DNA from: Ruminococcus sp. UBA3767
GTDB lineage: Bacteria; Bacillota; Clostridia; Oscillospirales; Ruminococcaceae
NCBI GenBank assembly: GCA_002371625.1
Contig: DFFV01000091.1
Coordinates: 29,279-93,278, forward strand
Length of the DNA stretch: 64,000 nt
Direction of reading: 5' to 3'
The notes beneath the pieces were generated by a model. That model made no database searches and was not told the origin of the DNA. It worked only from the letters and a program-made list of their open reading frames with translations. Made by a program: the position numbers and the translations under genes. Below, one piece after another: positions 8,180-17,480 of this stretch; position 1 is the first letter of the stretch; every line of letters starts with the position of its first letter.

Positions 8180-10022
8180 CTGTCAGGAACTCCTCAATAT
8201 GCTCTGCCATTTTTTCAGGCGAAAATCCAAGCTCATCAAGCAAAGTATCGCAATCTCCGTGACGCACAAAAGTATCTATGGTGAACGGTGCGATATTATC
8301 GCAAACAGCAGAGTATTTTTCACTCACAGAGCCGTAGTCATAACACTCCTCAAAGAAGAATACGACCTGATACTTAGACATTATCTGAGCTATCTCATCA
8401 CTTATCGGGAAAATTTCGACAAGGCGCAGAAGATCACATTTGATGTCATGTGATGCAAGTATCTCTGATGCTGTAACAGCGTTGTTTGAAAGCCTACCAT
8501 AAGTAACTATAAGAATGTCCGAGCCGTGATCCGTATAAGAATAAGTCGTGCTCGCAGTTTCCTCAACAAATGTATTTTTTTCGTTGCCCCTGGGGTAACG
8601 CACGGCAACTATACCGTCATCGTCGTTTATAGCTTTTCTCAGGCAAGCTCTGAGCTGGGAATAGTTTGACGGTGAATATATCCTCACTCCCGGGATAGTT
8701 GAAAGGAATGAAATATCAAATATGCCCTGGTGTGTTTCGCCGTCATTTCCGACTATACCTGCTCTGTCAACGCATATAACAGCGTGCGCTCTGCTGAGTG
8801 CAAGGTCGTGCAGTATCTCATCGTACGATCTTTGAAGGAACGTTGAATATACCGCAAATACAGGGATATACTTCATTGAAGCAAGTCCGCCGCAGAAAGT
8901 AACTGCGTGCTCCTCGGCAATTCCCACATCAAAAAATCTATCCGGGAACTGCTTTGCAAAATACTGAAGCCCCGTACCGTATTTCATTGCAGCTGTAATG
9001 GCGCAGATACGCTCATTAGTGCGTGCAAGATCACAAAGCTCTTTACCCATTACGGATGAAAAGCTATCGCTTGCGACAACGTCGGGATTACCTGTCGTGA
9101 TCTCAAATGAGCCGATACCGTGGAATTCACCGGGATTCTTTTCAGCCGGTCCGTAGCCCTTGCCCTTGACTGTATTGACATGAACAAGAACAGGCTTGTT
9201 CAGGGCTTTAGCGGCATTCAATCCATTTTCAAGCTCACCGATATTATGTCCGTCGATAGGTCCGATATATGCAAAACCGAGGTCCTCAAACAAGGTGCTG
9301 TGCAAAAGAGCATTCTTGAAGGCATCCTTTGAACCTTTAATGACCTTTTTAACAGGCGAACCGATAACAGGCGTTTTATCAAGCACCCTTTCGACCGCAC
9401 TTTTGGTTTTATGGTAGCCCTCTCTTGTTCTGAGCGTAGACAGGTATTTTGCCATACCGCCGACATTCTTGGAGATCGACATTTCGTTATAATTAAGAAT
9501 AACTATGATATTGGTGTTGCTTTTTCCTGCGTTATTAAGGCCCTCATAGAACAATCCGCCCGAAGACGCACCGTCACCGACAATAGCGATAGCATGGTGG
9601 TCATCACCGCTGAGCTTCATAGCAGTAGCTATACCAAGCGCAGCTGATACCGAATTGGAGCTGTGACCGCTGACAAAGGCATCATGCTCGGATTCATCAG
9701 GTCTGCAAAAGCCGGAGATGCCGCCCTCCTGCCTCAAAGTAGAAAAGCTGTTCAATCTGCCTGTGAGGATCTTATGAGTATACGCCTGGTGTCCTACGTC
9801 CCATACTATCTTATCCTGCGGTGAATCAAAAACACGGTGAACAGCTACGGTAAGCTCCACTGTTCCCAAGCTCGACGAAAGGTGACCGCCTGTTTTGGAA
9901 ACGGTCGTTATAAGAAGCTTTCTGATCTGTTTGCAAAGCTGATCGCATTGAGGCAGGCTCAGTTTTTTAAGATCATACGGCAGATTCATTTTAAAAAGAT
10001 CAGGTCTGTTATTACTGCCCAT
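8166..10022 (-). CDS. dxs: 1-deoxy-D-xylulose-5-phosphate synthase
   Basis: A 618-residue thiamine-diphosphate enzyme that condenses pyruvate and glyceraldehyde-3-phosphate, the first step of the non-mevalonate isoprenoid pathway. The ThDP motif is IVGDGASSGGLFYEGLNNAG near 150, the acidic catalytic region DVGIAEEHAVTFCGGLA is near 365, and the C-terminal transketolase domain follows. The ATG at 10022 (preceded by ATAGGATG) adds a short N-terminal extension; M12 is the alternative but has no ribosome site. Neighbouring ispA uses its downstream products. Confidence 0.95.
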   Translation of the reverse strand: MGSNNRPDLFKMNLPYDLKKLSLPQCDQLCKQIRKLLITTVSKTGGHLSSSLGTVELTVAVHRVFDSPQDKIVWDVGHQAYTHKILTGRLNSFSTLRQEGGISGFCRPDESEHDAFVSGHSSNSVSAALGIATAMKLSGDDHHAIAIVGDGASSGGLFYEGLNNAGKSNTNIIVILNYNEMSISKNVGGMAKYLSTLRTREGYHKTKSAVERVLDKTPVIGSPVKKVIKGSKDAFKNALLHSTLFEDLGFAYIGPIDGHNIGELENGLNAAKALNKPVLVHVNTVKGKGYGPAEKNPGEFHGIGSFEITTGNPDVVASDSFSSVMGKELCDLARTNERICAITAAMKYGTGLQYFAKQFPDRFFDVGIAEEHAVTFCGGLASMKYIPVFAVYSTFLQRSYDEILHDLALSRAHAVICVDRAGIVGNDGETHQGIFDISFLSTIPGVRIYSPSNYSQLRACLRKAINDDDGIVAVRYPRGNEKNTFVEETASTTYSYTDHGSDILIVTYGRLSNNAVTASEILASHDIKCDLLRLVEIFPISDEIAQIMSKYQVVFFFEECYDYGSVSEKYSAVCDNIAPFTIDTFVRHGDCDTLLDELGFSPEKMAEHIEEFLTDEQT

Positions 10023-10043
10023 TTAAAACATCCTATCATTTGG

Positions 10044-10937
10044 TTATTTTTTACGTGTAAGAAGATCGTCTGTCAATTCCGAAAGGAACTGATTGTTTTC
10101 AAATTTGCTCAGATGGCCGAGTGCCTGCATAGTAAGCTGCGCAGCGATCTGTTTTGAACGGTTTTCGCCAAGAACAGATACGTATGTACTTTTGCCCTGC
10201 TCACTGTCGCTGCCGATCGGTTTGCCAAGCTCTTCAAAAGTACCGTTGACATCAAGCAGGTCATCAACTATCTGGAATGCTCTGCCAAGCGCAGAAGCAT
10301 ACTCGGCAGCTTTTGGTATCATCTCATACTTTCCTGCAAGGATAACTCCCATTACACAGGCAGCTTCGATAAGCGCACCCGTTTTATATGACTGCAGCGT
10401 ATTGAGCGTTTCAATATCTATTTCCTTGCCTTCACACATCAGGTCAATTACCTGTCCGCCGATCATGCCCTGAGTACCGACACTTTTGCTCAATACCGAG
10501 ATAAGCATTACAGCAGTCTGCGCAGAGATCCTTTCTTCAAGTGCCGCCTGCGAGATGACCTCAAAAGCAAGCGTGTTCAGTGCATCGCCTGCAAGCAGAG
10601 CGATATTCTCGGGGAAAGCCTTATGGCACGAGGGTTTTCCTCTGCGGAAATCATCATTATCCATACACGGAAGATCATCATGTATCAATGAGAATGTATG
10701 TATCAATTCAATAGAACAAGCCACATCAAGTATCTTCCCTATGTCCTCTCCGCCGCACATACGGTAGAATTCAAGACAAAGAACAGGTCTGAGCCTTTTG
10801 CCGCCGGCTGTAAGAGAATACTCCATAGCCTGACAAACAATACCCTGAAGCTCCGGCTTATCCTCGGTAAATTTCAATAGCTGCGCATCTATCTCCTGCA
10901 CATATCTGTCAAGGAGCGATCTATAAGTATCATTCAT
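10044..10937 (-). CDS. ispA: Polyprenyl synthetase (farnesyl/geranylgeranyl diphosphate synthase)
   Basis: A 297-residue short-chain isoprenyl diphosphate synthase. Both aspartate-rich Mg-binding motifs are seen: IHDDLPCMDNDDFRRGKPSCH (first 20: DDLPCMDNDDFRRGKPSCH, about 80-98) and QIVDDLLDVNG (about 220). The start is the ATG at 10937, which overlaps the xseB stop and has GAGG nine bases upstream; the ATG at 10952 is inside xseB and less likely. Chain-length specificity (C15 or C20) cannot be read with certainty. Confidence 0.93.
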   Translation of the reverse strand: MNDTYRSLLDRYVQEIDAQLLKFTEDKPELQGIVCQAMEYSLTAGGKRLRPVLCLEFYRMCGGEDIGKILDVACSIELIHTFSLIHDDLPCMDNDDFRRGKPSCHKAFPENIALLAGDALNTLAFEVISQAALEERISAQTAVMLISVLSKSVGTQGMIGGQVIDLMCEGKEIDIETLNTLQSYKTGALIEAACVMGVILAGKYEMIPKAAEYASALGRAFQIVDDLLDVNGTFEELGKPIGSDSEQGKSTYVSVLGENRSKQIAAQLTMQALGHLSKFENNQFLSELTDDLLTRKK

Positions 10938-11118
10938 CTTCGTTGCCCTCATTCATTTTTATAACAGTCAGTTTTGCCTGTTCAAGAGTTTTTTTGCAGT
11001 TGACCGAAAGATCAACGCCCTCTTTATACAGATCGAGTGACTCTTCAAGAGTCAGCTCCGAGCTTTCAAGCTGTTTAACTATATCATTGAGTCTTGCAAG
11101 GTCTTTTTCAAAGCTCAT
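10930..11118 (-). CDS. xseB: Exodeoxyribonuclease VII small subunit
   Basis: A 62-residue helical protein, MSFEKDLARLNDIVKQLESS onward, the classic XseB pattern with LEESLDLYKEGVDL. It partners XseA to form the single-strand exonuclease VII. The ATG at 11118 has AAAGGA eight bases upstream; an ATG further up (11172) lies within xseA and is unlikely. The gene starts 5 bp after the xseA stop codon. Confidence 0.94.
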   Translation of the reverse strand: MSFEKDLARLNDIVKQLESSELTLEESLDLYKEGVDLSVNCKKTLEQAKLTVIKMNEGNEDE

Positions 11119-11122
11119 TTTA

Positions 11123-12325
11123 TCATTCCTTTCGGGAAATATCCGTAAGAGTTGCCTGTGCGGTATCATCACGGAAATTTATTGTAACACGGTCGCCGTC
11201 ATTGAGCTCATCGGCACAGCGCACCGCTTTATTGTCTTTTCTGATTATAGAATAGCCTCTTGTAAGCACGCCGAACGGACTTAGCGCAGTTAATGAGCCT
11301 GCATACTTATCAAGCTCACTTCCAAGTCTTTCGAGCTTATTATTCAGCGCCCTGTGAAGCTGTTTGGAAACAACATCAACACGTTCGCCGTCACGCTCTA
11401 GCTTTTTTTGTGGTGAAAAGCGCTTTATATCCGTAGAAATGCGTTGAAGCTCCGACGAAAGGCCGTTAAGTTTAGCATCAAATGTTCTGTCAAGAGACGA
11501 CTTTAAACTATCAACTGCGCCGATAAGCTCAGCTTTTGAAGGTGTCGCAAGCTCGGCTGCTGCAGAAGGCGTAGGTGCACGCAGGTCTGCGGCGTGATCG
11601 ACAAGAGTTGTATCGGTTTCGTGTCCCACAGCAGAGATTATCGGGGTTGAACACTCATGCACGGCGATAGCAGCGATCTCGGTATTGAACGGCATAAGGT
11701 CTTCAAGCGATCCTCCGCCACGAGCAAGTATTATTGTATCAGCTCCGCAGGAATCCGCTTTTTTAAGCGAATCCCTGATATTGTCGGCAGCTTTTTCACC
11801 CTGCACCTGCGTATGAAATAACAAAACAGTACATATAGGAAATCTTCGCTGGATAATATTGAGTATATCCTGAAGCGCAGCTCCTGTAAGCGAGGAAACG
11901 ATAGCGATCTTTCTTGGAAACAGCGGTATCGCTTTTTTTGATGCCTCATCAAAAACGCCTTGTTTAAGCAGCTTTTCTTTTACAAGCTCAGTTTGTACAT
12001 GAAGCAGACCGCTGCCAAGCGGAGTGACATCCGTTACAACGATCTGATATGAGCCGCCTGCCTCATAAAGCTCAACGTTACCCGTTACAAGAACGCTTTG
12101 CCCATCGGAAAGCGGAGCTTTGACTCTTTGCAGGCTGCTTGAAAACATTACAGCCTTGATCGAGGCACCGGCATCTTTCACAGTAAAATATGCGTGTCCC
12201 GATTTGATATTTACTGTAAAGTTTGATATTTCACCCTTGACACATATACCCTTGAGCTTGACATCAGACTTGAGCTTGAAAGCAACATACTTATTGAGCT
12301 GCGAAACGGACAATATCGAACTCAT
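11123..12325 (-). CDS. xseA: Exodeoxyribonuclease VII large subunit
   Basis: A 400-residue catalytic subunit of ExoVII. An N-terminal OB fold (SQLNKYVAFKLKSD, then VKGEISNFTVNIKSGHAYFT) is followed by the nuclease core with LARGGGSLEDL and ISAVGHETDTTLVDHAADLR, then coiled-coil and a C-terminal GVLTRGYSII segment. Length is about 40-50 residues shorter than E. coli XseA, as usual for Firmicutes. The ATG at 12325 overlaps the stop of the upstream tsaD paralogue. Confidence 0.96.
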   Translation of the reverse strand: MSSILSVSQLNKYVAFKLKSDVKLKGICVKGEISNFTVNIKSGHAYFTVKDAGASIKAVMFSSSLQRVKAPLSDGQSVLVTGNVELYEAGGSYQIVVTDVTPLGSGLLHVQTELVKEKLLKQGVFDEASKKAIPLFPRKIAIVSSLTGAALQDILNIIQRRFPICTVLLFHTQVQGEKAADNIRDSLKKADSCGADTIILARGGGSLEDLMPFNTEIAAIAVHECSTPIISAVGHETDTTLVDHAADLRAPTPSAAAELATPSKAELIGAVDSLKSSLDRTFDAKLNGLSSELQRISTDIKRFSPQKKLERDGERVDVVSKQLHRALNNKLERLGSELDKYAGSLTALSPFGVLTRGYSIIRKDNKAVRCADELNDGDRVTINFRDDTAQATLTDISRKE

Positions 12326-13266
12326 TACACCAGTCCTTTCTTTACAGCGCCAAACAATGCAACGCCGACAGCGTTATCGCACGAAAACTCAGGCTCAGCA
12401 AACCAGCTGTCAGGTATCTCACAGAGAGTATTTCTTATCAGTTTATCAGACATTACGCCGCCTGCGAAGATAACAGGCATCGTGCCGAATTCATCAAGAG
12501 CAGATAAAGTGATCGCTTTGATGGAGGATGCTATATATTCAAGGCAGAAACGTGCGACATCAGACGGCTCTGCGCCGTCAGAGAGCATTTTCATGCACAT
12601 ATTCTCAAGTCCCGAAAGGCAGCAGCTTTTACCCTTGATAACCGGCTTTACGGAAAAACTCTTTTCGCTTTTTGCAGCAAGCATCTCCAGCTGAGGTCCG
12701 CAAGGAAAATCAATTCCCATTGCAACACCAACACGATCAACGGCCTGTCCTGCATTTAGATCGAGCGTTCCGCCAATATGCGTGATATCAAGTACGCTTT
12801 GCTCATCAGGTCTGCACAGCAGCATATCGGTAGTGCCGCCGCTTACATGTAAAGCAACAAAAGACTTGTTTGATTTGAGCAAATCAAGCCTTTTGCAAGA
12901 ATATAACGCTGCAAGTATATGCCCCGTCTGATGATGCGTAGCAAAGCCTTTTATGCCAAGAGCTGCACAGATAGAACGTGCGGCAGACTCGCCCGCAAGA
13001 AAGCACGGCATATATGAGCCTTGTGCATTTCTTGGTGCACACGACCAGCTGACAGCATCAATATCCTTTTTTTCAGTGAGCAGCTGTTCGATCAGCTCGG
13101 GGAGCTGCTTTGTATGATGAAAAACAGCATCAGACTGCCTTATTCCCTTTTCGCCTTTTTTAACAGGCAATAGTCTTTTCAGCGAAACTACCTCACAGGT
13201 GTCTGTATCATACAGAGCACAGGAGGTAGTATAATTGCTTGTATCTATCCCAAGAAAAATGCTCAT
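12325..13266 (-). CDS. TsaD/Kae1-family paralogue (O-sialoglycoprotein endopeptidase-like)
   Basis: A 313-residue ASKHA-fold protein of the Kae1/TsaD family. It begins SIFLGIDTSNYTTSCALY, and a metal-binding H-x4-H type site is seen in THHQTGHILAALY near residue 110; VSGGTTDMLLCR and IFAGGVMSDKLIRNTL match nucleotide-binding segments. True TsaD makes the tRNA t6A modification with TsaB/TsaE, but it is about 340 residues and usually lies with tsaB. This shorter form sits between nusB and xseA, as in many Clostridia, so it is probably a paralogue of unknown role. Stops and starts overlap with nusB and xseA. Confidence 0.85.
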   Translation of the reverse strand: MSIFLGIDTSNYTTSCALYDTDTCEVVSLKRLLPVKKGEKGIRQSDAVFHHTKQLPELIEQLLTEKKDIDAVSWSCAPRNAQGSYMPCFLAGESAARSICAALGIKGFATHHQTGHILAALYSCKRLDLLKSNKSFVALHVSGGTTDMLLCRPDEQSVLDITHIGGTLDLNAGQAVDRVGVAMGIDFPCGPQLEMLAAKSEKSFSVKPVIKGKSCCLSGLENMCMKMLSDGAEPSDVARFCLEYIASSIKAITLSALDEFGTMPVIFAGGVMSDKLIRNTLCEIPDSWFAEPEFSCDNAVGVALFGAVKKGLV

Positions 13267-13697
13267 TGGGTATTATTATCTGCGGTATATTCATTATTGA
13301 AACGGCTTCTTGAAAATGAGCCGAGGACACCGTTCACAAATGAAACGTCAGGAGCCAGCGCATAGCTCTGTGTGAGAGAAACCGCTTCGCTAATAGCAAC
13401 GTTTACAGGTACTCTGTCATCGTACATAGCTTCATATATAGCAATACGCAATACAGCAAGATTTACCTTCGGGATCCTGCTGACTGCTCTTTTATCGCTG
13501 AACTGCGCAATTATAGCGTCAAGCTCATCAGCCTTGTCAAACACTTCTCTGACCAGCTTTTCAGCTTCTTCATCAAAATCAAAGTCATCAACTGCTCTGG
13601 CAGCTTCAAAAATATCCTCGAGAGGATCATCACGAAACAGCTTTTCAAATGAAAGCAGGAACGCAGCCTCTCTGATCTGTCGTCTTGATGCCGACAC
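13263..13697 (-). CDS. nusB: Transcription antitermination factor NusB
   Basis: A 144-residue all-helical NusB, which with NusE binds boxA RNA in rRNA operons. Typical features are SRRQIREAAFLLSFEK at the N-terminus and VNVAISEAVSLTQSYA plus FVNGVLGSF at the C-terminus. The start is taken as GTG 13697, preceded by AAAGGATG and giving the family's usual beginning; the ATG at 13751 would add 18 hydrophobic, unconserved residues. The stop overlaps the next gene as ATGA. Confidence 0.93.
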   Translation of the reverse strand: MSASRRQIREAAFLLSFEKLFRDDPLEDIFEAARAVDDFDFDEEAEKLVREVFDKADELDAIIAQFSDKRAVSRIPKVNLAVLRIAIYEAMYDDRVPVNVAISEAVSLTQSYALAPDVSFVNGVLGSFSRSRFNNEYTADNNTQ

Positions 13698-13759
13698 AAA
13701 AACACATCCTTTATTTATCACAATACAGCACAAAGCTGACCTTTGCAGCAAAGCAAAAG

Positions 13760-14119
13760 TCAGACAGCATCTTCATCAATGTGCACACCGCACACGTTAA
13801 TATTCACCCTTGCAACAGTAAGACCGAGCATATTCTGGATAGAACTCTTTACCTTATCCTGAACTGCTTCGCATACAGCAACTGCTTTAGAGCCTTTTTC
13901 AAGTATAACCCCGATGGTTACGGAGATAACATCATCAACAAGTCCTATACGGATGTTGCCGAAATTCTCCTGCTTGAGCCAGATCTGCCTTGGTGTTTTC
14001 ATAACTGGAGCTACACTATAAACTCCTTCAGACTCATTTATGCAGTTGACGATTATCTGTGCGATAACATCCTGGCTGATATGCAGAGATTTTTCAACAG
14101 TATCGTTATTCTTTATCAT
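13760..14119 (-). CDS. Asp23/Gls24 family protein (YqhY-like)
   Basis: A 119-residue Asp23 domain protein, with conserved GVYSVAP near residue 32 and VARVNINVCGVHI near the end. Family members include staphylococcal Asp23 (cell-envelope stress) and Bacillus YqhY, which sits near acc and nusB genes and affects lipid synthesis. First gene of a long operon; ATG at 14119 preceded by AAGGAGGATC. The precise role here is unknown. Confidence 0.9.
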   Translation of the reverse strand: MIKNNDTVEKSLHISQDVIAQIIVNCINESEGVYSVAPVMKTPRQIWLKQENFGNIRIGLVDDVISVTIGVILEKGSKAVAVCEAVQDKVKSSIQNMLGLTVARVNINVCGVHIDEDAV

Positions 14120-14218
14120 AGTTGTGATCCTCCTTGTTTCAACATTAGATCGCTAAAATGATCGGGAACAACAGGTGCGGTGACCGGCTGCACCTGTATT
14201 CCGTCTATAATTATAATC

Positions 14219-14247
14219 AGTATAACACATTTTATAGAAACTTACAA
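14219..14247 (-). promoter_or_regulatory. Promoter for asp23-nusB-recN operon
   Basis: On the minus strand, TTGTAA (14242-14247), 17-bp spacer, TATACT (14219-14224). The leader of roughly 90 nt contains a GC-rich stem (CAGGTGC/GCACCTG, about 14171-14196) before the asp23 ribosome site. Confidence 0.65.
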
Positions 14248-14343
14248 GTGTTTTTTCTGATTTTTTGCAAGGAGCATCGATCTTTTTCGAGAATTGCTGT
14301 AATTATCTGTAATCAGAACTATACAGACAGGCTGAATCGCAGT

Positions 14344-14895
14344 TTATGTAACATCGAAGATCCTGATATTCTCATTGGGGACAGATACCTCGGAAAGCAG
14401 GATATCCTTTATTTTGGCGGCTTCACTTGCAAGCAATCCGTCCTTGGCCTCGGTTTTTACAACTACATTGGCATTTTTGCCGTCAAGGTAAACAACGCAG
14501 TCCTTAAAGCCTGCCGCTTTAACAAGACTTTCGACCTTTGACTCTGTTTCCATAAGGCCTGTCATTGTCTGAGCCTGCTGAGATGCAGTCTTTCTTTCTT
14601 CTTCTGTTGCATCTCCGCCGCCGATTATCGTTTTCAGTGTCTGTATAGCCTCATCTCTTGAAGTGGTCCTGTCGATACGGGCCTTTGCAAAATAGTCGCC
14701 CTGGGCAGTGGTATCCTTGCTGACCAGCTGGCTTTCGCCGTAATTTACGGACTGATTCTTTACAACATCAGTAGCTTTTATCTTTCCGCCCGATGAAGAA
14801 TAGGCATAGTTGATGTATATTGCCAATCCCAGAACAAGAGTTATTCCTGCTAACAGTATCTGTTTTTTACCGATGATAAGTGTTGGTTTTTTCAT
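14344..14895 (-). CDS. spoIIIAH: Stage III sporulation protein AH
   Basis: A 183-residue mother-cell protein with one N-terminal membrane helix (about 12-30) and a YscJ/FliF-like ring-building extracellular domain in the C-terminal half. It forms a channel with forespore SpoIIQ across the two septal membranes. Visible features are GGDATEEERKTASQQAQ in the middle and a conserved beta-rich end (AAGFKDCVVYLDG). The linker is short. It is the last gene of the operon; ATG 14895 follows AGAGAGGTAACC. A spoIIQ is not in this window. Confidence 0.93.
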   Translation of the reverse strand: MKKPTLIIGKKQILLAGITLVLGLAIYINYAYSSSGGKIKATDVVKNQSVNYGESQLVSKDTTAQGDYFAKARIDRTTSRDEAIQTLKTIIGGGDATEEERKTASQQAQTMTGLMETESKVESLVKAAGFKDCVVYLDGKNANVVVKTEAKDGLLASEAAKIKDILLSEVSVPNENIRIFDVT

Positions 14896-14914
14896 TGCTG
14901 GTTACCTCTCTTTT

Positions 14915-15475
14915 TTAGTTTTTGCCCTCGACACATATCTTGCCGTAGGGCAGATCAAGTGCTGTTGAAACAGCTTTGATTACTCGCTCTTTTACTGTTA
15001 CATCTCCACCTCCTCGACAGACAACTACTGCACCGGTGATCTTGGGATAGATTATTTTTCTTAGTAAAGCCTGCTTATCGCCGGTATTATCAAGTATCAT
15101 TATCTCGTTTTCGGTCCTTTCATTGGAACCGTTGGAGCTGTACTCCTGATCTCTTTGCGTGTTTTCTGCAAAAATGTATTCCCGGGTGCCTTCAATGGAA
15201 AGCATAACACTGCAATCGCTTACCCCGTCGATATTATTCAGGATATATTCAAGCTCGGCTTTTACATTTTCCCTGAAATCATCTGCGTTATCATCATCGC
15301 TGACAGTTGCTCTCTTATCTGTCTTTTCCGCTTTGGTGCTTTCTTTTTCATTCCCGAAAATGCTGCCTGAAAAAGCTATCAGCAGCATCCCTGCTATGCC
15401 AAGAGCTATTATCAGCCTGAGTGAGTTCTTTGAACAAAAGAGCTTGTTTAACGGTTGTTTTAATGCTTTTATCAA
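14915..15475 (-). CDS. spoIIIAG: Stage III sporulation protein AG
   Basis: A 186-residue single-span protein (helix about 19-38) whose extracellular part forms the large ring of the SpoIIIA-SpoIIQ channel. The C-terminal KITGAVVVCRGGGDVTVKE is a family hallmark. The start is TTG at 15475, which overlaps the spoIIIAF stop and has AGGTG upstream; the next ATG would delete the membrane segment, so the rare start is preferred. Confidence 0.92.
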   Translation of the reverse strand: MIKALKQPLNKLFCSKNSLRLIIALGIAGMLLIAFSGSIFGNEKESTKAEKTDKRATVSDDDNADDFRENVKAELEYILNNIDGVSDCSVMLSIEGTREYIFAENTQRDQEYSSNGSNERTENEIMILDNTGDKQALLRKIIYPKITGAVVVCRGGGDVTVKERVIKAVSTALDLPYGKICVEGKN

Positions 15476-15945
15476 CTGTTGTCACCTGCGTTTACTACGA
15501 TTTGTGCTTTTGGCAGTTCCTTTGAGATTATATTTCTGATTTTTTCGGCGTTTCCCGATGATGTCACTGTTACTTTTTTGATATCTATCTGATTATATTC
15601 ATCAAGCTCGGCATTTATTACAACACAAGAACAGCCGATGTTATTCTGCATGAGTTTTTCTTTTAAATATTCCCCCACTTTGTTGTCCACCTCTTTAAGA
15701 ATGGTCTCGCTGCTGTATTTGCCTATATCGTTCTTAACTGTCGAGTCATAGCTCAAAGACATATCGTTGAGCCTTAATCTGAAGTCGCTGTTCATAAAGG
15801 GTGAAACCACGACAAGTATCAACACAAGTCCGACAACGGTATCAAGCTGCTTTTTCATACTCCCCTCAGGTGCGCAGATATCCGCTGCTGTGCTTATAAC
15901 GCCTATAACAGCAGCCGCATAGATCATAGATCTTACTATATCCAT
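15472..15945 (-). CDS. spoIIIAF: Stage III sporulation protein AF
   Basis: A 157-residue protein with two N-terminal membrane helices (about 5-22 and 33-50) and a soluble C-terminal ring-like domain (VKEYL/EKIRNIISKEL region). It belongs to the mother-cell A-Q channel assembly. ATG 15945 follows the spoIIIAE stop directly, with GGGAGG in the end of spoIIIAE as ribosome site. Confidence 0.92.
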   Translation of the reverse strand: MDIVRSMIYAAAVIGVISTAADICAPEGSMKKQLDTVVGLVLILVVVSPFMNSDFRLRLNDMSLSYDSTVKNDIGKYSSETILKEVDNKVGEYLKEKLMQNNIGCSCVVINAELDEYNQIDIKKVTVTSSGNAEKIRNIISKELPKAQIVVNAGDNS

Positions 15946-17091
15946 TTAACCTCCCAGATTGAATGCAGTCATCATGAGCACGGTCGTTGCGATAGTAAAT
16001 ATAAGGGCGTAGGCGATTATTATGCTCATTGCAATAGAAAGCACAGAGTTCACACTGCTGAGAAATGCCGAGTTCTTGCTTTGTCCGAATATATCATTGA
16101 CCAACTTTGCAAGAAACACGGAAAACTTGATAGCAAGGATAGAAAGCAAAGGTTTTGCAATTATCAGCACAAGCACGATAATACCTATACTGCCGACTGT
16201 CGTTCTGAGCATACCGAGGCTGCCCTTAACGGTAGAATACGCTTCCGAAACGGAATTGCCGATAAACGGGATAAAGCTCGAAGCTGTGAACTTTATCGCT
16301 TTTGAGGCGATACTGTCCGCAGAAGCGCCGACAATGCCCTGAATGGTCATAAGTCCTGTGAAAGCGGTCATTATAAGACCGAGCAAAAATATAACACCTT
16401 TTTTGATGCTGTTAGCTACGTCCTTGAAGTCAAGATGAGGATTAAGGCACGAAACAAGCGTTATACCGAGGATAAGGCTTAAAAACGGCATCAGTATTTT
16501 TGTTGCAATAAGTCCCATTCCCTCGCAGACAAGCAGCATAACAGCAAGGTAGCCGTTTGCTCCGACTATGTTCCCGCCTGCAACGGTTATTCCCGCAAAT
16601 ACGGGAAGATACGAAGCAAGATATGTATTCATCGAACTTACGGATTCTTTTACGGTAACAAGGCTGTCTCTTACGCAATCTGTAATAATCATCACGGTGC
16701 AGATAAGACAGAGTATTTCAAGTATCCTTTCAAAGCTGCCGTCGGAATTGCACAGAGAGTGTATAAGCACTCCCAGCAGGCTTACTGCTATCATTTTGCC
16801 AAGCAGGATAAACGGTGAACGCAGGGCACTTGTAAAATAAGAAATTGCCTTTTCTATGACACCCTTTGGCTCGATCTTTCCAAGTCCTTCGGCTTTGCCT
16901 GCTTTTATGCCCTCATCTTCAAGTGTTTTACCTATATCCTGCGGGACTGAGCCGGTGAGCTTTTTCTGGATAGAGCTTGTAATGGAATCTATATCTGTCG
17001 TTTCTTCCTGCGCAAAGGCGGCAGGCGCAGCAAACAGCATAAAAATCAACATTGCCAATATCGCTGACAGCCTTTTTAATATATCTTTCAT
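15946..17091 (-). CDS. spoIIIAE: Stage III sporulation protein AE
   Basis: A 381-residue polytopic membrane protein with an N-terminal signal-like segment (LAMLIFMLFAAPAAFAQEE) and about seven to eight membrane helices. It contains the family pattern YLPVFAGITVAGG and NSVSEAYSTVKGSLGMLRTT. It is thought to form the membrane pore of the SpoIIIA complex. Spacing to both neighbours is 0-2 bp, so the genes are translationally coupled. Confidence 0.95.
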   Translation of the reverse strand: MKDILKRLSAILAMLIFMLFAAPAAFAQEETTDIDSITSSIQKKLTGSVPQDIGKTLEDEGIKAGKAEGLGKIEPKGVIEKAISYFTSALRSPFILLGKMIAVSLLGVLIHSLCNSDGSFERILEILCLICTVMIITDCVRDSLVTVKESVSSMNTYLASYLPVFAGITVAGGNIVGANGYLAVMLLVCEGMGLIATKILMPFLSLILGITLVSCLNPHLDFKDVANSIKKGVIFLLGLIMTAFTGLMTIQGIVGASADSIASKAIKFTASSFIPFIGNSVSEAYSTVKGSLGMLRTTVGSIGIIVLVLIIAKPLLSILAIKFSVFLAKLVNDIFGQSKNSAFLSSVNSVLSIAMSIIIAYALIFTIATTVLMMTAFNLGG

Positions 17092-17093
17092 TT

Positions 17094-17480
17094 TCAGGCG
17101 ATAAGTCCTTTCACAAGTGCTGTAAACGCTTTGAGCAGAGGCATTGATACTACAACGACGGATATTTTTCCCACAAGGATAACCTGAGATGCAATAGTAT
17201 TCTCTCCGCAGTCCTTACAATAATCTGAGGCAAATTTTGATATGTACGCAATTCCAAGGCACTTGAAAATTATTTTTATATATACATCGCTGATCTTTGC
17301 CGAGTCAAACAGCGATGATAAAGCCGACAAAAGCTGTGAGATAAAGCCTGCGGCTGAAATGAACAGCAGAACAGAAACTGCAAGAACAAGCAGCTGCTTT
17401 ATCTCCCTGTTATCACTTTCTACCGCCTTGCAGGCAATTACCGAGGCTATGCAAAAGCCGCAAACAGATATAATATTCAT
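17094..17480 (-). CDS. spoIIIAD: Stage III sporulation protein AD
   Basis: A 128-residue membrane protein with four hydrophobic segments, related to SpoIIIAC by ancient duplication. Conserved pieces include EIKQLLVLAVSVLLFISAAG and YISKFASDYCKDCGENTIAS. It starts at ATG 17480, overlapping the spoIIIAC stop by one base (TGATG). Part of the channel feeding the forespore. Confidence 0.95.
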   Translation of the reverse strand: MNIISVCGFCIASVIACKAVESDNREIKQLLVLAVSVLLFISAAGFISQLLSALSSLFDSAKISDVYIKIIFKCLGIAYISKFASDYCKDCGENTIASQVILVGKISVVVVSMPLLKAFTALVKGLIA

